The position numbers were made by a program, and so were the translations under genes. A stretch of 64,000 bases of DNA from Paludibacter sp. (GTDB taxonomy: Bacteria; Bacteroidota; Bacteroidia; Bacteroidales; Paludibacteraceae), in assembly GCA_019163375.1 (NCBI GenBank), contig JAFLKK010000002.1:62001-126000 (forward strand). Direction: 5' to 3'. Positions 25,340 through 34,369 of the stretch are shown here, one piece after another. The first letter of the stretch is position 1, and each line of letters opens with the position of its first letter. The notes beneath the pieces are model-generated. The model saw only the letters and a list, made by a program, of their open reading frames with translations, did no database searches and was not told the DNA's origin.

Positions 25340-26602
25340 TTATTTCAACAACAACGAACTGTCTCCATAACTCAAAAATCGGAAATCATTGGCCAATGCA
25401 TAGTCATAAATGTCTGTCCATTTGCCATCTACGAACGCCGAAACGAGTAGGAGCAAGGTGCTTTTAGGTTGATGGAAATTAGTAATGATGCCGTTTACCA
25501 ACTTGAATTGGTATCCGGGTTTTATCATTATTTGCGTTTCAGCATGAAGGGTTGTAAGTTGGTTAGCGTCTAAATAGTCCAGAATATTCTGCAAAGCAAC
25601 GGACGGTAGCACTTCGTTACTATCTACATAAGGTTCCCATTGCGTCACCTTAATATTCTTACTCAAATCGCAGTTGTCGAACGCTCCCCTCTCATCGAGG
25701 TGAGGGGTCGGGGGTGAGGTAAGTTTTTTCCCGATATAATATAAACTTTCTAACGTTCGTACCGAGGTGGTTCCTACCGCAACGATATTTCCAAGTTTAT
25801 TTAGCAAATGTTCAACAGTGCTGCGGTGGATCGAAATGACCTCGGTATGCATGCGATGGTCGTTTACCGTTTCTGTTTTTACCGGTTGAAACGTTCCGGC
25901 ACCAACATGCAAAGTTAATTCTTCAGTTTCGATGTTTTTGGTCTTGAGACTTTCAAACACTTCGGGGGTGAAATGCAAACCGGCTGTTGGGGCTGCCACC
26001 GAACCTTTTATTTTGGAATAAACCGTTTGATAATTAATAATGTCGCTATCTTCTGTTTTTCTATTTAAATACGGTGGAATCGGTAATTCGCCCGCTTTTT
26101 CCAATATATCAGCAAAATGAATATCAGCATTGTCCCAGGTGAAATGAATGCTATGGGTATTGCCTTCCGAAGCTAAAAATCGTGCAGTGAATGTGCAGGT
26201 TTTGCCATCCAGTTGTATTTGTTTACTAAGTGTTCCTTCTTTCCATTTTTTCAAATTACCCACCATACATCTCCACGTACATTCGGTAGTGGCACCAAGC
26301 GATTGCGCATAGTCGGCGGGTGTTAATGGTTCCAGACAAAATACTTCGATGCGTGCTCCTGTTTCCTTGTAAAAAACGAGTCGTGCCTGAATTACTCGTG
26401 TGTTGTTATACACCAGTAAAGCATTTTCGGGCAAAAAATCGCCAATGTTTGAGAAGGTGCTCTCTGTAATAGCTTCATTTTTATAAACTAACAGTTTGGA
26501 AGCATCACGTCTGGGTAATGGGAACTTAGCAATGCGTTCGTCGGGTAGTGGATAGTCGAAACTATCAATATAAAGGAGTTCGTTTTGTTGTGCTGTATTC
26601 AC
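25340..26602 (-). CDS. queA: S-adenosylmethionine:tRNA ribosyltransferase-isomerase
   Basis: The start was placed at the GTG at 26602 (VNTAQQNELLYIDSFDYPLP): the only upstream ATG, at 26683, lies upstream of a good promoter (TACTTTTG at 26633-26640, minus strand) and would add an atypical leader. The product is about 420 residues. QueA motifs: RDASKLLVY, LLVYNNTRVIQARL, VAAPTAGLHFTPE, LHVGAGTFQPV and NFHQPKSTLLLLVSAF. QueA adds the epoxycyclopentanediol group to preQ1 in tRNA, forming epoxyqueuosine. Compared with Escherichia coli QueA (356 aa) there is an insert near residue 300, common in Bacteroidetes. Confidence 0.94.
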   Translation of the reverse strand: MNTAQQNELLYIDSFDYPLPDERIAKFPLPRRDASKLLVYKNEAITESTFSNIGDFLPENALLVYNNTRVIQARLVFYKETGARIEVFCLEPLTPADYAQSLGATTECTWRCMVGNLKKWKEGTLSKQIQLDGKTCTFTARFLASEGNTHSIHFTWDNADIHFADILEKAGELPIPPYLNRKTEDSDIINYQTVYSKIKGSVAAPTAGLHFTPEVFESLKTKNIETEELTLHVGAGTFQPVKTETVNDHRMHTEVISIHRSTVEHLLNKLGNIVAVGTTSVRTLESLYYIGKKLTSPPTPHLDERGAFDNCDLSKNIKVTQWEPYVDSNEVLPSVALQNILDYLDANQLTTLHAETQIMIKPGYQFKLVNGIITNFHQPKSTLLLLVSAFVDGKWTDIYDYALANDFRFLSYGDSSLLLK

Positions 26603-26632
26603 TTTAGCTGGAAAAAATGTTGTATTTTTGTG

Positions 26633-26663
26633 CAAAAGTAGTATAAAGTTACGAGTTACAAGT
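26633..26663 (-). promoter_or_regulatory. Promoter of queA
   Basis: On the minus strand TACTTTTG (complement of 26633-26640) with a TTG about 18 bp further upstream inside a GTTACGAGTTACAAG repeat. Its position only about 30 bp before the GTG at 26602 decides the queA start. Confidence 0.55.
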
Positions 26664-26674
26664 AATAAGTTACT
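26647..26674. repeat. Dispersed intergenic repeat (GTTACGAGTTACAAG type), copy 1
   Basis: Begins AGTTACGAGTTACAAG and ends TAATAAGTTACT. Related copies are at 35811-35840, 50903-50930 and 59160-59194. All are intergenic. Confidence 0.7.
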
Positions 26675-26749
26675 AGAAAACAAATAGCGAAATAAGTATA
26701 AAGTAGCCGATTGAGAGATTTTTCTCAGAATGGTTTCAAAATAAGTAGT

Positions 26750-27823
26750 ATGATAAAAAAAGGTGATAATGTGCGTTTCCTAAACGCAGTGGGCGGAGGA
26801 TTAGTATCGCGGGTGGATGAAGCGAAGAAAATGGTGTATGTGGAAGATGCTGATGGATTCGAAATTCCCGTTTTTGAACGTGAGTGCGTGGTGATTGCTG
26901 CAATCAATGAAAAAACGAATTTTCCGGTAAAAGATTTTAGCTCTAAAACGGCTGCTACTGTTCAAAAACCGATTGAAATTTATGTTGAGGAGCCAAAGCC
27001 TCAGCAAGCTATCGTTGAAACTGCCGAAGGAGAAATTCTGGTAGCGTTACTTGCATTTTTTCCAATGGATATTAAACAAATGCAAACGACTTCCTACGAG
27101 TGCTATTTGGTAAACGACAGCAACTATTATTTGAATTACAATATTATTAACGGTGAGAACGATGCATGGAAAAGCGTTGCAAACGGACTTATTGAACCAA
27201 ATACTCAAGAACTACTTGCTGAAATAAGCAAAGAGGAACTGAGTGCGTGGGAGCGATTGCGGGTTCAGTTGTTACCTTTCAAAAAAGATAAAAACTATAC
27301 TCCACAGTCACTTGTGGATGTAAATATAAAAATCAATGCGGTAAAATTCTATAAGTTACATAGTTTTACTGCAAATGATTATTTCGATGAACCGGCAATG
27401 CTGATTGATATTGTTTCGGAAAATGAAAAAGAAGCAGAGACAAAAAAAATGGTGGATATCTCGCCGGAAGAAATTAAGCAGGCTATGTTTCAGAAAGAAC
27501 AAACCGGTAGACCACGAATTGTGAATCGCCCACAGACTTCGGAGATTATTGAAGTGGATTTGCATATCGACGAATTGTTGGATACCACAGCCGGACTGTC
27601 AAACGCTGCCATGCTTCAATGTCAGTTGGATAAATTCCACGAAGTGCTTGACGCAAATAAGAACCGCAAAGGACAAAAAATTGTTTTTATCCACGGAAAA
27701 GGTGAAGGGGTACTTCGTAAAGAAATAGAAAAATTACTCAAAACACGCTACAAAGCGTACTATTTCCAGGATGCTTCATTTCGCGAATACGGATTTGGAG
27801 CTACGATGGTAACTATTAAGTAA
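26750..27823 (+). CDS. DUF2027 and Smr domain protein
   Basis: Start at the ATG at 26750 (MIKKGDNVRFL); an in-frame TTG at 26711 is rejected. A 357-residue protein. The N-terminus (KKGDNVRFLNAVGGGLVSRV) and the middle belong to the Bacteroidetes-specific DUF2027. The C-terminal ~85 residues form an Smr domain (EVDLHIDELLD, then KIVFIHGKGEGVLRKEI, residues about 276-350), the MutS2-type small nuclease/RNA-binding module. No MutS ATPase part is present. A DNA or RNA processing role is likely; the exact substrate is unknown. A strong hairpin terminator follows at 27831. Confidence 0.92.
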   Translation: MIKKGDNVRFLNAVGGGLVSRVDEAKKMVYVEDADGFEIPVFERECVVIAAINEKTNFPVKDFSSKTAATVQKPIEIYVEEPKPQQAIVETAEGEILVALLAFFPMDIKQMQTTSYECYLVNDSNYYLNYNIINGENDAWKSVANGLIEPNTQELLAEISKEELSAWERLRVQLLPFKKDKNYTPQSLVDVNIKINAVKFYKLHSFTANDYFDEPAMLIDIVSENEKEAETKKMVDISPEEIKQAMFQKEQTGRPRIVNRPQTSEIIEVDLHIDELLDTTAGLSNAAMLQCQLDKFHEVLDANKNRKGQKIVFIHGKGEGVLRKEIEKLLKTRYKAYYFQDASFREYGFGATMVTIK

Positions 27824-27830
27824 TTGGTAA

Positions 27831-27873
27831 ATTGGTTGATTAAGTTTTATACCAACAAACTTAATCAACCAAT
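27831..27873. terminator. Bidirectional terminator between the Smr gene and the M64 peptidase gene
   Basis: Perfect 17-bp arms ATTGGTTGATTAAGTTT (27831-27847) and AAACTTAATCAACCAAT (27857-27873) with a 9-base loop, located between two convergent genes. Confidence 0.75.
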
Positions 27874-27880
27874 CAACCAT

Positions 27881-29161
27881 TTACTCCGTCAAAAATAATA
27901 TTCTTTTTTCCACTGCTTTTTCGCACACCGGACAGAACCCTTTTGCCGTGTTTGTACGCATTCTACAATCGAAGAAAGGGCGATACATGCCTTTCTTCAG
28001 ATAACCTCCTCCCTCGAAGACACCTATTTTGGCCTTGTTCTCATCCGTCAATGGAGTAGGAATAACGATGCCTTCCGGTAAATCGGCTTTCCATTTGGTA
28101 TCGAATTTTACTAACGAGCTGATATTGGGCTCCCAGGGTTCAATTTTGATGTCGTACATCCCATCCAGCGCATCGTTGTCGTAGAAATACTCATCGGCCA
28201 GTCCTGCAAATGAGTGTCCGAATTCATGCACAGTAACTTCGGTTTGGGCTCGTTTACTGTCGGCAGAAGCAAGAGTGTAAAAGTTATAGATTCCTCCGCC
28301 ACCATAGGTTTTTGTATTTGCCAGAATATAAATGGCATCGTAAGGCACCAAAGCAGCATAGTCATGTACGGTGAATACGTTGGGGGTGGTTAGATATCTG
28401 TCGGAATAAAAAGTGTAATAATGCGATCCGAGTGCCGAATTTCTCCAATTGTCGTTTTGTGGTTTCGATACTCCGGTGTCAATTGATGCTGCTGCAATGG
28501 CATAGACATTAATTCTCGATTTATATTTAGCGAATGGTTCGTGAGTAAACAGGTTTTCGGCCAGTTTTTTAGCATCGCGGAAAAATTTCGCACGTTGTTT
28601 AACTGTGTATCCTTCGGCAATAACGGCAATATCAATCGCTTTATCAGGCGAAGCAGTTTTGCAAATAGTTTTTATAGGAACTTTTGTAGGCAGTGTTTTG
28701 CGAATGAGTTTGTCGTCGGGTGAAATACCAAATTGAATCAGCTTTTCCCATTTGTCGAAATCCAGTCGTCTTTCTATAATTACTTTCACCGCTTTTAGCG
28801 GGTAAGGAAACTGTACGGATTGTTCAAAGCTTTTGTTGACCAACAGAGCCTCGGGAGTAGATTGCCATTCGAAATACAATGTGCTGAAACCCTCGGCGTA
28901 AATAAGGGCGTTGCTGATGCTATCCAGTACCTGAAAGCGATATTCACCTAAATTCATATCGTCGGTCAGGTGCAAACGTCGCCCACCCCAAAATGGTTCC
29001 TGGATAATTTTGCTGAGTGTGGCAGTTGTCGACTTTGCATTTCCGCTCAACTGAAAATCAATTCTGCATGCTTTTTCGCCAAAATAGCTGGAGTATTGTT
29101 GTGAAAAAACGGATGAACAAAAAATCAAAAAGAGGAAGAGTATATGCGTTGGTTTTGACAT
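27881..29161 (-). CDS. M64 (IgA peptidase-type) zinc metallopeptidase, secreted
   Basis: A 426-residue protein with a signal peptide ending near SSVFSQ. N-terminal beta domain at about 25-165, then the catalytic M64 domain starting DIAVIAEGYT (about 177). The zinc site is VHEFGHSFAGLADEY (His312, Glu313, His316). A cysteine-containing C-terminus (FDCRMRTN, GFCPVCEKAVEKR) closes the domain. M64 includes the Clostridium ramosum IgA protease; most Bacteroidales members act on unknown extracellular substrates. Intact and full length. Confidence 0.93.
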   Translation of the reverse strand: MSKPTHILFLFLIFCSSVFSQQYSSYFGEKACRIDFQLSGNAKSTTATLSKIIQEPFWGGRRLHLTDDMNLGEYRFQVLDSISNALIYAEGFSTLYFEWQSTPEALLVNKSFEQSVQFPYPLKAVKVIIERRLDFDKWEKLIQFGISPDDKLIRKTLPTKVPIKTICKTASPDKAIDIAVIAEGYTVKQRAKFFRDAKKLAENLFTHEPFAKYKSRINVYAIAAASIDTGVSKPQNDNWRNSALGSHYYTFYSDRYLTTPNVFTVHDYAALVPYDAIYILANTKTYGGGGIYNFYTLASADSKRAQTEVTVHEFGHSFAGLADEYFYDNDALDGMYDIKIEPWEPNISSLVKFDTKWKADLPEGIVIPTPLTDENKAKIGVFEGGGYLKKGMYRPFFDCRMRTNTAKGFCPVCEKAVEKRILFLTE

Positions 29162-29290
29162 AAGTTTGATGTGATTGAATGTGTATGCAAATTAAAGAAA
29201 ATTTACAAACAAAACCTAACTCGAAAACGCTTTTTCGTATTTATTGCCGCTATTAGTTCCTCTTTTTGATTTTTCTCGTGGAAATATGAT

Positions 29291-29668
29291 TTAGTTAGCA
29301 GGTGTTTTTGCTGCCAGCATTCTTTTTTCTGCAAGTACATTGTTTGTATCGGTGTGCGCTATGCCATTTTCGTCGATACTGATAAAGCGAGTTTCAGAAT
29401 GTTTATAGCCGGGTTTTTGTACCATTAGAATATAATCGCCTTTTTCAATATTTTCAATGATTATTTCGTTATTCTTATTGCTTTCATTCTCTGCCACGAT
29501 CTCCATTGTATTAGCGTTCAAAAGAGTTGCTGTAGTATGGTTTGCAGTTTGATTTTCGTGCTTTACAAGTTTCACCTTGATTTCGAATACTTTTTGAGCA
29601 AATACCTGAGTTCCTATAAATACTAAGCCCATAAGCAAAAGTACTTTTCTAAATTGAATTGTTTTCAT
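29291..29668 (-). CDS. Small secreted protein with carboxypeptidase-regulatory-like fold
   Basis: A 125-residue protein with a signal peptide ending near GTQVFAQ. The mature part (VFEIKVKLVKHE to RFISIDENG) has the beta-sandwich pattern of CarboxypepD_reg-like domains, including NIEKGDYILMVQKPGY, as found at the N-terminus of TonB-dependent receptors. It lies 50 bp after the receptor-like gene at 29719 in the same direction and resembles that protein's N-terminal domain, so it may be a co-transcribed accessory surface protein. Function inferred. Confidence 0.8.
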   Translation of the reverse strand: MKTIQFRKVLLLMGLVFIGTQVFAQKVFEIKVKLVKHENQTANHTTATLLNANTMEIVAENESNKNNEIIIENIEKGDYILMVQKPGYKHSETRFISIDENGIAHTDTNNVLAEKRMLAAKTPAN

Positions 29669-29718
29669 AATTTGATGTTTTGAGTGTTGGTTGTTTTATA
29701 ATCAGATTTAAAATATAA

Positions 29719-32145
29719 TTATTTTGCGCTGCGACTTTGTTCTTCACTAGAGGCTGTTGAACGGTTACCACGGGTTTTAAATTCCGATTTTCCGAAGCGG
29801 TAGTTGAACGAAACTTTTAAACGACGTGAATCGAATCTGTTTTTTACGTCAATATCTACATTGTCGTATTTTGCATAAGCACTCGCTTGACCGGTATTGA
29901 AAATATCGCTGACCGCAATTTTTATGCTTCCCTTATCGTTCAAAATTCTGCGTTGTATCCCGAGGTCAATCGTATAGCGTTGACGAACAATAATATTGCT
30001 AACCAGTATTCCCGAATTGTAGTATCCGCTTAGTTCCATTTCAAGTTTGTAAGGTAATGAGAAATTATTGCTCATATTGCCATTAAAACTCCAATGACTT
30101 ATTTTTGATCCGGCATTCGATCCCATTTGAATTTCTTTATACATTCCGGTAACGGTTCCGTTTAATCTCCACCATTTGGTGGGTTGCAGTTGGAAAGTTT
30201 CGGATACGTTCAAATCCACCGAGTTATTTAGATTCTCATTGGTTTGATACACTGATTTTGTAGCATCGTTTTGCTTAATAATTTGTGTGAAAAGTCCGCT
30301 TGTATAGTTGTAGCCTACGCTGGTTATAAACATGCTTTTGAAACTATGACTTAATCCCAACGAGTGTGTAAACTGTGGTTTTAAGTTCGGATTTCCCACG
30401 TTGTAAGTGTAAGGATCTATCATCCATTTGAATGGATTGAGCATGTCGTAGTCGGGGCGTCCTATCCGGTAACTATATTTGAAGTTGATACTGTTGTCCT
30501 TATTCAGCGTTTGCTGAACAAAAAATGAAGGGAATATTTTCAAATAGCTGGTATCGTTTACCTGGTTGGTGGTCACCGAAGTTCCTTTTGAAACAGTGTT
30601 TTCGAGGCGCAATCCCAATTGCAAGGTTGTTTTATCAAACTGTGCCTTTCCGTTCAGGTAGGCGGCTTGAATATTTTCTTCGTACTTGAAATGGTCATTT
30701 TGAACCAGGTATCCGCTCATGTCTATCTTGCTGTCAGTGTTTACGAAACTTGTTTTTGCTCCTGCTTCAAAATTAAACTTTTTGCCTATTGGAAGAACGT
30801 AATCAACTTTAGCGGTGTAGATATTGATATTATTGCCTTGCAATGTATTTACCAATATGTCATGATTCAATGTGTTGCCCGCACTGTTGTAAAAAACTCC
30901 GTTTTGAGTGTTTGGGTTGCGGTAGTTGAACCTGGCATAGTCGAAATCGGCACTGATGGATTGACCGGTAGTGTCAATATCCCATTTGTAATTGGCGTTA
31001 TAGGTTTGGTTGTTCCAACGGCTGTTTGAAGTTGAGGTTGAGACCAGCGACGAATCAATATGCATAAATTTATCGGCAAATGAAGTTGTTCCGGCATCTG
31101 CATTATTGTTATATCCGTTGCTTCCGCGGAACATAACGCTCACTACATGATTCTTTTTGATGAAATAGTCAGCACCGACTTTGTAATTATGTGACTGTCC
31201 ATCGTAATTGCCATCCGTATTTATCAATTGATGAGCACCTTGTAGTGCAGCACTTGTGAAATTACGGGTTGCTGTCATACCGTTTGTTCCTGCCCAGTTG
31301 TAGAGAGAGTAATTGCCGTACACATTTAGCTTGCCATAGTTCATATTCAGATCCAGACCTCCATTCCAACCAAATTTGCTGGCTGTTTCTATTCCCGCAA
31401 ATGTACTTCCGTTGAAGCCGGGGGCTTTGTTATGTTTGGTCTTGATGTTGATGATGCCGGAGTTTCCTTCAGCATCGTAGCGAGCTGATGGATTTTCGAT
31501 GATTTCGATGCGGTCAACATTTTTGCCCTGCATACCTTTGAGCATGGATGCCAGCTGACTGGCAGAAACGTAAGTCGGTTTCTCGTCGATCAATATCTTT
31601 ACATTTTGTTTTCCTTTCATGCTGATATTGTCGCTGTTATCAATCACTACACCGGGTAGTTTTTTGAGAATTTCGTACACGTTTTCAGAGGCAGTAGTAA
31701 TCGAAGCTTCGGGATTGACAATCATTTTGTCCACTGTTTGCTCGATAAACTTCTTTTTTGCCACTACTTCCACATTGCCCAGTTGATGGCTGGCTTCGGA
31801 CAGTACAACATTTTTTTCAACGACCTTACTGCTTTTCGGATCAATAGTCAGTTTTTCCGATTCGCTTTTGGAGTAGCCAACCATGGTTACTGCAAGAATG
31901 TATTCACCAGGTTTTACTTTTTCAATTACAAATTCGCCTTTTTCATTACAAATTTGCCCTTTGAATAATTCTTTAGTGGATGAATTCAACAAGGTGGCAG
32001 TTGCAAACTCGATGGGTTTGTTTTTCGTGTCGGTAACCCGACCTTTGACGATAGCGGATGGCTCTGCAAAAAGTGCAGTAGACATAAGTATAAAACAAAT
32101 GGATAGCCATGTGCGACTAAAATGGAAATAATTAGAAAGTATCAT
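29719..32145 (-). CDS. TonB-dependent receptor-like outer-membrane protein
   Basis: An 808-residue protein. Signal peptide (about 1-28), carboxypeptidase-regulatory-like domain (AIVKGRVTDTKNKPIEFATATL, about 32-115), plug domain (about 120-235: IIENPSARYDAEGNSGIINIKTK), then a barrel of the OMP_b-brl_3 type to the end. The tail (TASSEEQSRSAK) is polar and lacks the final aromatic residue seen in classic TonB barrels; the last strand is VSFNYRFG. Such proteins import ligands or secrete envelope cargo in Bacteroidetes. There is no SusD partner here, so it is not a polysaccharide-utilization pair. Confidence 0.9.
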   Translation of the reverse strand: MILSNYFHFSRTWLSICFILMSTALFAEPSAIVKGRVTDTKNKPIEFATATLLNSSTKELFKGQICNEKGEFVIEKVKPGEYILAVTMVGYSKSESEKLTIDPKSSKVVEKNVVLSEASHQLGNVEVVAKKKFIEQTVDKMIVNPEASITTASENVYEILKKLPGVVIDNSDNISMKGKQNVKILIDEKPTYVSASQLASMLKGMQGKNVDRIEIIENPSARYDAEGNSGIINIKTKHNKAPGFNGSTFAGIETASKFGWNGGLDLNMNYGKLNVYGNYSLYNWAGTNGMTATRNFTSAALQGAHQLINTDGNYDGQSHNYKVGADYFIKKNHVVSVMFRGSNGYNNNADAGTTSFADKFMHIDSSLVSTSTSNSRWNNQTYNANYKWDIDTTGQSISADFDYARFNYRNPNTQNGVFYNSAGNTLNHDILVNTLQGNNINIYTAKVDYVLPIGKKFNFEAGAKTSFVNTDSKIDMSGYLVQNDHFKYEENIQAAYLNGKAQFDKTTLQLGLRLENTVSKGTSVTTNQVNDTSYLKIFPSFFVQQTLNKDNSINFKYSYRIGRPDYDMLNPFKWMIDPYTYNVGNPNLKPQFTHSLGLSHSFKSMFITSVGYNYTSGLFTQIIKQNDATKSVYQTNENLNNSVDLNVSETFQLQPTKWWRLNGTVTGMYKEIQMGSNAGSKISHWSFNGNMSNNFSLPYKLEMELSGYYNSGILVSNIIVRQRYTIDLGIQRRILNDKGSIKIAVSDIFNTGQASAYAKYDNVDIDVKNRFDSRRLKVSFNYRFGKSEFKTRGNRSTASSEEQSRSAK

Positions 32146-32725
32146 AATGTATAATTTGTGGGTTAATAGAAATTTTAATGAATGATTAATTCTTACCGTT
32201 TGATTCTGTTACTAGTATTGACTCAAATTTGGAAAAATCATAACATCAGTTTTCATTGTTTTTTTAATTAGACGCAATGACTGCATCATTTGGATTTAGT
32301 GTATTTGTATTTTATAATTCCTTATTGTCTGTGCTTGTTGTTTAGTGTAATAGTGTAATAGTACACCGCAAAAGTATTGGATGTTTTTCAATCCACAAAT
32401 AAATTGTAGTTAAATCTTTGTACTAGTAGTGAAATAATTTTTGGAGATGAAATACTGTAGTTATAAGTATTTGAAGTATAGTTATTTGTATGTGTGGTGA
32501 GTTTATGCTTGTAATTGTTGTTTTTGTGACCTGGGATTGATTTAGTTGGTCAATTATCCTAGATTTAAGAAATTATGGAGGTTGAATTTAATCTGTCATT
32601 TGGAGTTTGGGGTTGTAATATGATAATTTTGAGATAAAAATGATATATCTTTGCAGCCCTTTAAACCAACTTTTTCTATACGCAACTGTTTTACAAGTAG
32701 GAATTCAAATTTTCGATAAATCGCT
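32146..32725. other. Divergent intergenic region upstream of queD
   Basis: 580 bp between the receptor-like gene and queD. A -7 box TATCTTTG at 32646-32653 precedes queD by 72 bp. The rest is AT-rich with TTGT/GTAATA-rich simple sequence; no gene or strong dyad is seen. Confidence 0.5.
32646..32653 (+). promoter_or_regulatory. -7 promoter box for queDE
   Basis: TATCTTTG matches TAnnTTTG, 72 bp before the queD start. The leader between has no obvious preQ1 riboswitch (no C-rich pseudoknot-type aptamer recognised). Confidence 0.5.
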
Positions 32726-33082
32726 ATGTACATAATAAGTAAAGAATTTCATTTCTCTGCCAGTCATATACTTAATGGACTAAAAGATGATCACCCATGT
32801 AAGAGATTACATGGTCATAACTATGTGGTGAGTTTTAGTTTTAAGTCTGAAACGTTGAATGAGGTTGGATTTGTAATCGATTATCGTGAGTTGGATCCCA
32901 TTAAGAAATACCTTGATAACATTTTCGATCACCGCCATTTGAATGATGTAATGCCGGAACTAAATCCGACAGCTGAAAATATTGCCAAATATCTTTTCGA
33001 CATTTTTAAGAAACAATTCCCGCTATTGTTCAGAGTTGAAGTGAAGGAAACACCCAAAACAAGAGCCATCTATGAAGCTTAA
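32726..33082 (+). CDS. queD: 6-carboxy-5,6,7,8-tetrahydropterin synthase
   Basis: A 118-residue protein, the normal length for QueD. The zinc-binding histidines are in FHFSASH (residues 8-14) and LHGHNY (28-33); the partner motif is DHRHLND (about 68-74), and the Glu of VEVKETPKTRAIY follows. It converts dihydroneopterin triphosphate to CPH4, the second step toward queuosine and deazapurines. It overlaps queE by 11 bp, so the two are translationally coupled. Confidence 0.95.
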   Translation: MYIISKEFHFSASHILNGLKDDHPCKRLHGHNYVVSFSFKSETLNEVGFVIDYRELDPIKKYLDNIFDHRHLNDVMPELNPTAENIAKYLFDIFKKQFPLLFRVEVKETPKTRAIYEA

Positions 33083-33668
33083 ATTGAAGGTGGTGGAGAT
33101 TTTTAATTCCATCCAGGGCGAAGGTGCCAATGTTGGTAAATCGGCCACTTTTGTTCGTCTTTCTAACTGCAATAAAAACTGCGCTTACTGCGATACCGAC
33201 TGGGATGTTGGAGCCGAAATGACTGTGGCTGAAATCTTATCTGAAGTCCGTAAATATCCCGATTCAATGATTGTGTGGACAGGTGGTGAGCCTACACTGC
33301 AATTGACGAGTGAGATATTAGCTGAATTTAAATCTTATTTTCAAGCAATTGAAACCAACGGCACGAATCCGGTTCCTGAAGGTATAGATTATATCTCCTG
33401 TAGTCCGAAAGTAGGGTGGGAGGTGTTGAAACAAAACTTCGGGTCGGTAGATGAATTTCGCTTTCCTGTTGTAGCGGGTGATGAAATTCCGTCAATAGAT
33501 GAACTGCCGCATGCATCAAACTATTTTCTTAGTCCAATATTTGACGGCGAAGTGAAGAAAAGGGTTGAAATCAATCGTGCCAACCTGGATTATTGTTTGT
33601 CTGTTATTCAGCGCGATCCTCGTTGGAGATTATCGGTGCAACTTCATAAGTTGATTAACGTGCAGTAA
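33072..33668 (+). CDS. queE: 7-carboxy-7-deazaguanine synthase (radical SAM)
   Basis: A 198-residue protein. The radical-SAM cysteines are in CNKNCAYC (Cx3Cx2C, residues 33-40), preceded by the QueE signature EIFNSIQGEGANVGKSATFVRL, and followed by WTGGEPTLQ. It rearranges CPH4 to CDG. Start at 33072 inside queD, ATGAAGCTT. With queD here and queA at 25340 it covers part of the queuosine pathway; queC, queF, queG and tgt are not in this window. Confidence 0.95.
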   Translation: MKLKLKVVEIFNSIQGEGANVGKSATFVRLSNCNKNCAYCDTDWDVGAEMTVAEILSEVRKYPDSMIVWTGGEPTLQLTSEILAEFKSYFQAIETNGTNPVPEGIDYISCSPKVGWEVLKQNFGSVDEFRFPVVAGDEIPSIDELPHASNYFLSPIFDGEVKKRVEINRANLDYCLSVIQRDPRWRLSVQLHKLINVQ

Positions 33669-33684
33669 CTTCCCACCAAAAAAC

Positions 33685-34272
33685 TTATTCTATATCAATC
33701 AAATACTTATCCAATAATCCAAGCACTCCCATTCTAGAAAAGCGGGCTTTTTTTATTCTGTTGTTCTCAGGGTCGATAGAATAGTTGAAAGACGTCCGGA
33801 AATCTGTTTTTTCCAGATTTGTTCTGAAAAAAATGGCTCGCTGCATATCGCAATTGTCGAACATGGATGCGCTAAGGTCGGTTTCCGAGAAGTCTGTCTC
33901 TTGCAGATTACAGTTTCTGAAGCAGGTTTTTTTTAATTTCAGTTTATTGAATACAGCAAGTTTTAGCACGCAATTTTCAAAATCGACCGATAGCAAAAAC
34001 GGATTGCACTCTTCAAACAGAACGCCTAATAATTTGCAGTTAATGAATCTGATATCGTTGAGAGTCGTATTCTTCAGACTCGCTAAACTGAAGTCGCAGC
34101 TATCAAAAGTACACTCCCTAAACACGACGTTCAGCAAATCTACATTATGAAAATTGCAATTTACAAACTTGCAGTCCTCGTACTCACCTTTGGGTAGGTT
34201 GTTTGCGGTATAGTCGATGCGTTCAAAAAGTTGATTCTCGGTCACTTTAATCGGAGTTTGGATGAGCGACAA
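33685..34272 (-). CDS. Pentapeptide-repeat protein
   Basis: A 195-residue protein made almost wholly of pentapeptide repeats with the A(D/N)LxF-like register: CKFVNCNFHNVDL, CTFDSCDFSLASL, RFINCKLLGVLF, CFRNCNLQETDFSETDLSASMFDNCDM and so on. This predicts a right-handed quadrilateral beta-helix. The size resembles gyrase-protecting (Qnr/MfpA) proteins, but such folds have many roles and no specific one can be assigned. No signal peptide. It converges with queE 16 bp away. Confidence 0.9.
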   Translation of the reverse strand: MSLIQTPIKVTENQLFERIDYTANNLPKGEYEDCKFVNCNFHNVDLLNVVFRECTFDSCDFSLASLKNTTLNDIRFINCKLLGVLFEECNPFLLSVDFENCVLKLAVFNKLKLKKTCFRNCNLQETDFSETDLSASMFDNCDMQRAIFFRTNLEKTDFRTSFNYSIDPENNRIKKARFSRMGVLGLLDKYLIDIE

Positions 34273-34316
34273 AAATAATCAAATCTATCAAGAAATGATC
34301 CCTGCAAACATAAAAA

Positions 34317-34351
34317 AAAACAGAGAATTGCATTGGACAATTCTCTGTTTT
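34317..34351 (-). terminator. Terminator after the NAD(P)-binding protein gene
   Basis: Perfect 14-bp arms AAAACAGAGAATTG (34317-34330) and CAATTCTCTGTTTT (34338-34351); on the minus strand a run of T follows (complement of the A-run at 34312-34320). It closes the 35635-34370 minus-strand pair. Confidence 0.85.
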
Positions 34352-34369
34352 GAATTTCTTCAAACTGTG

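Noticed and set aside
26603-26683. N-terminal extension of QueA from the ATG at 26683
   Set aside because: A promoter box at 26633-26640 lies inside that extension, and the family start is at VNTAQQNELL, where GTG serves as start.
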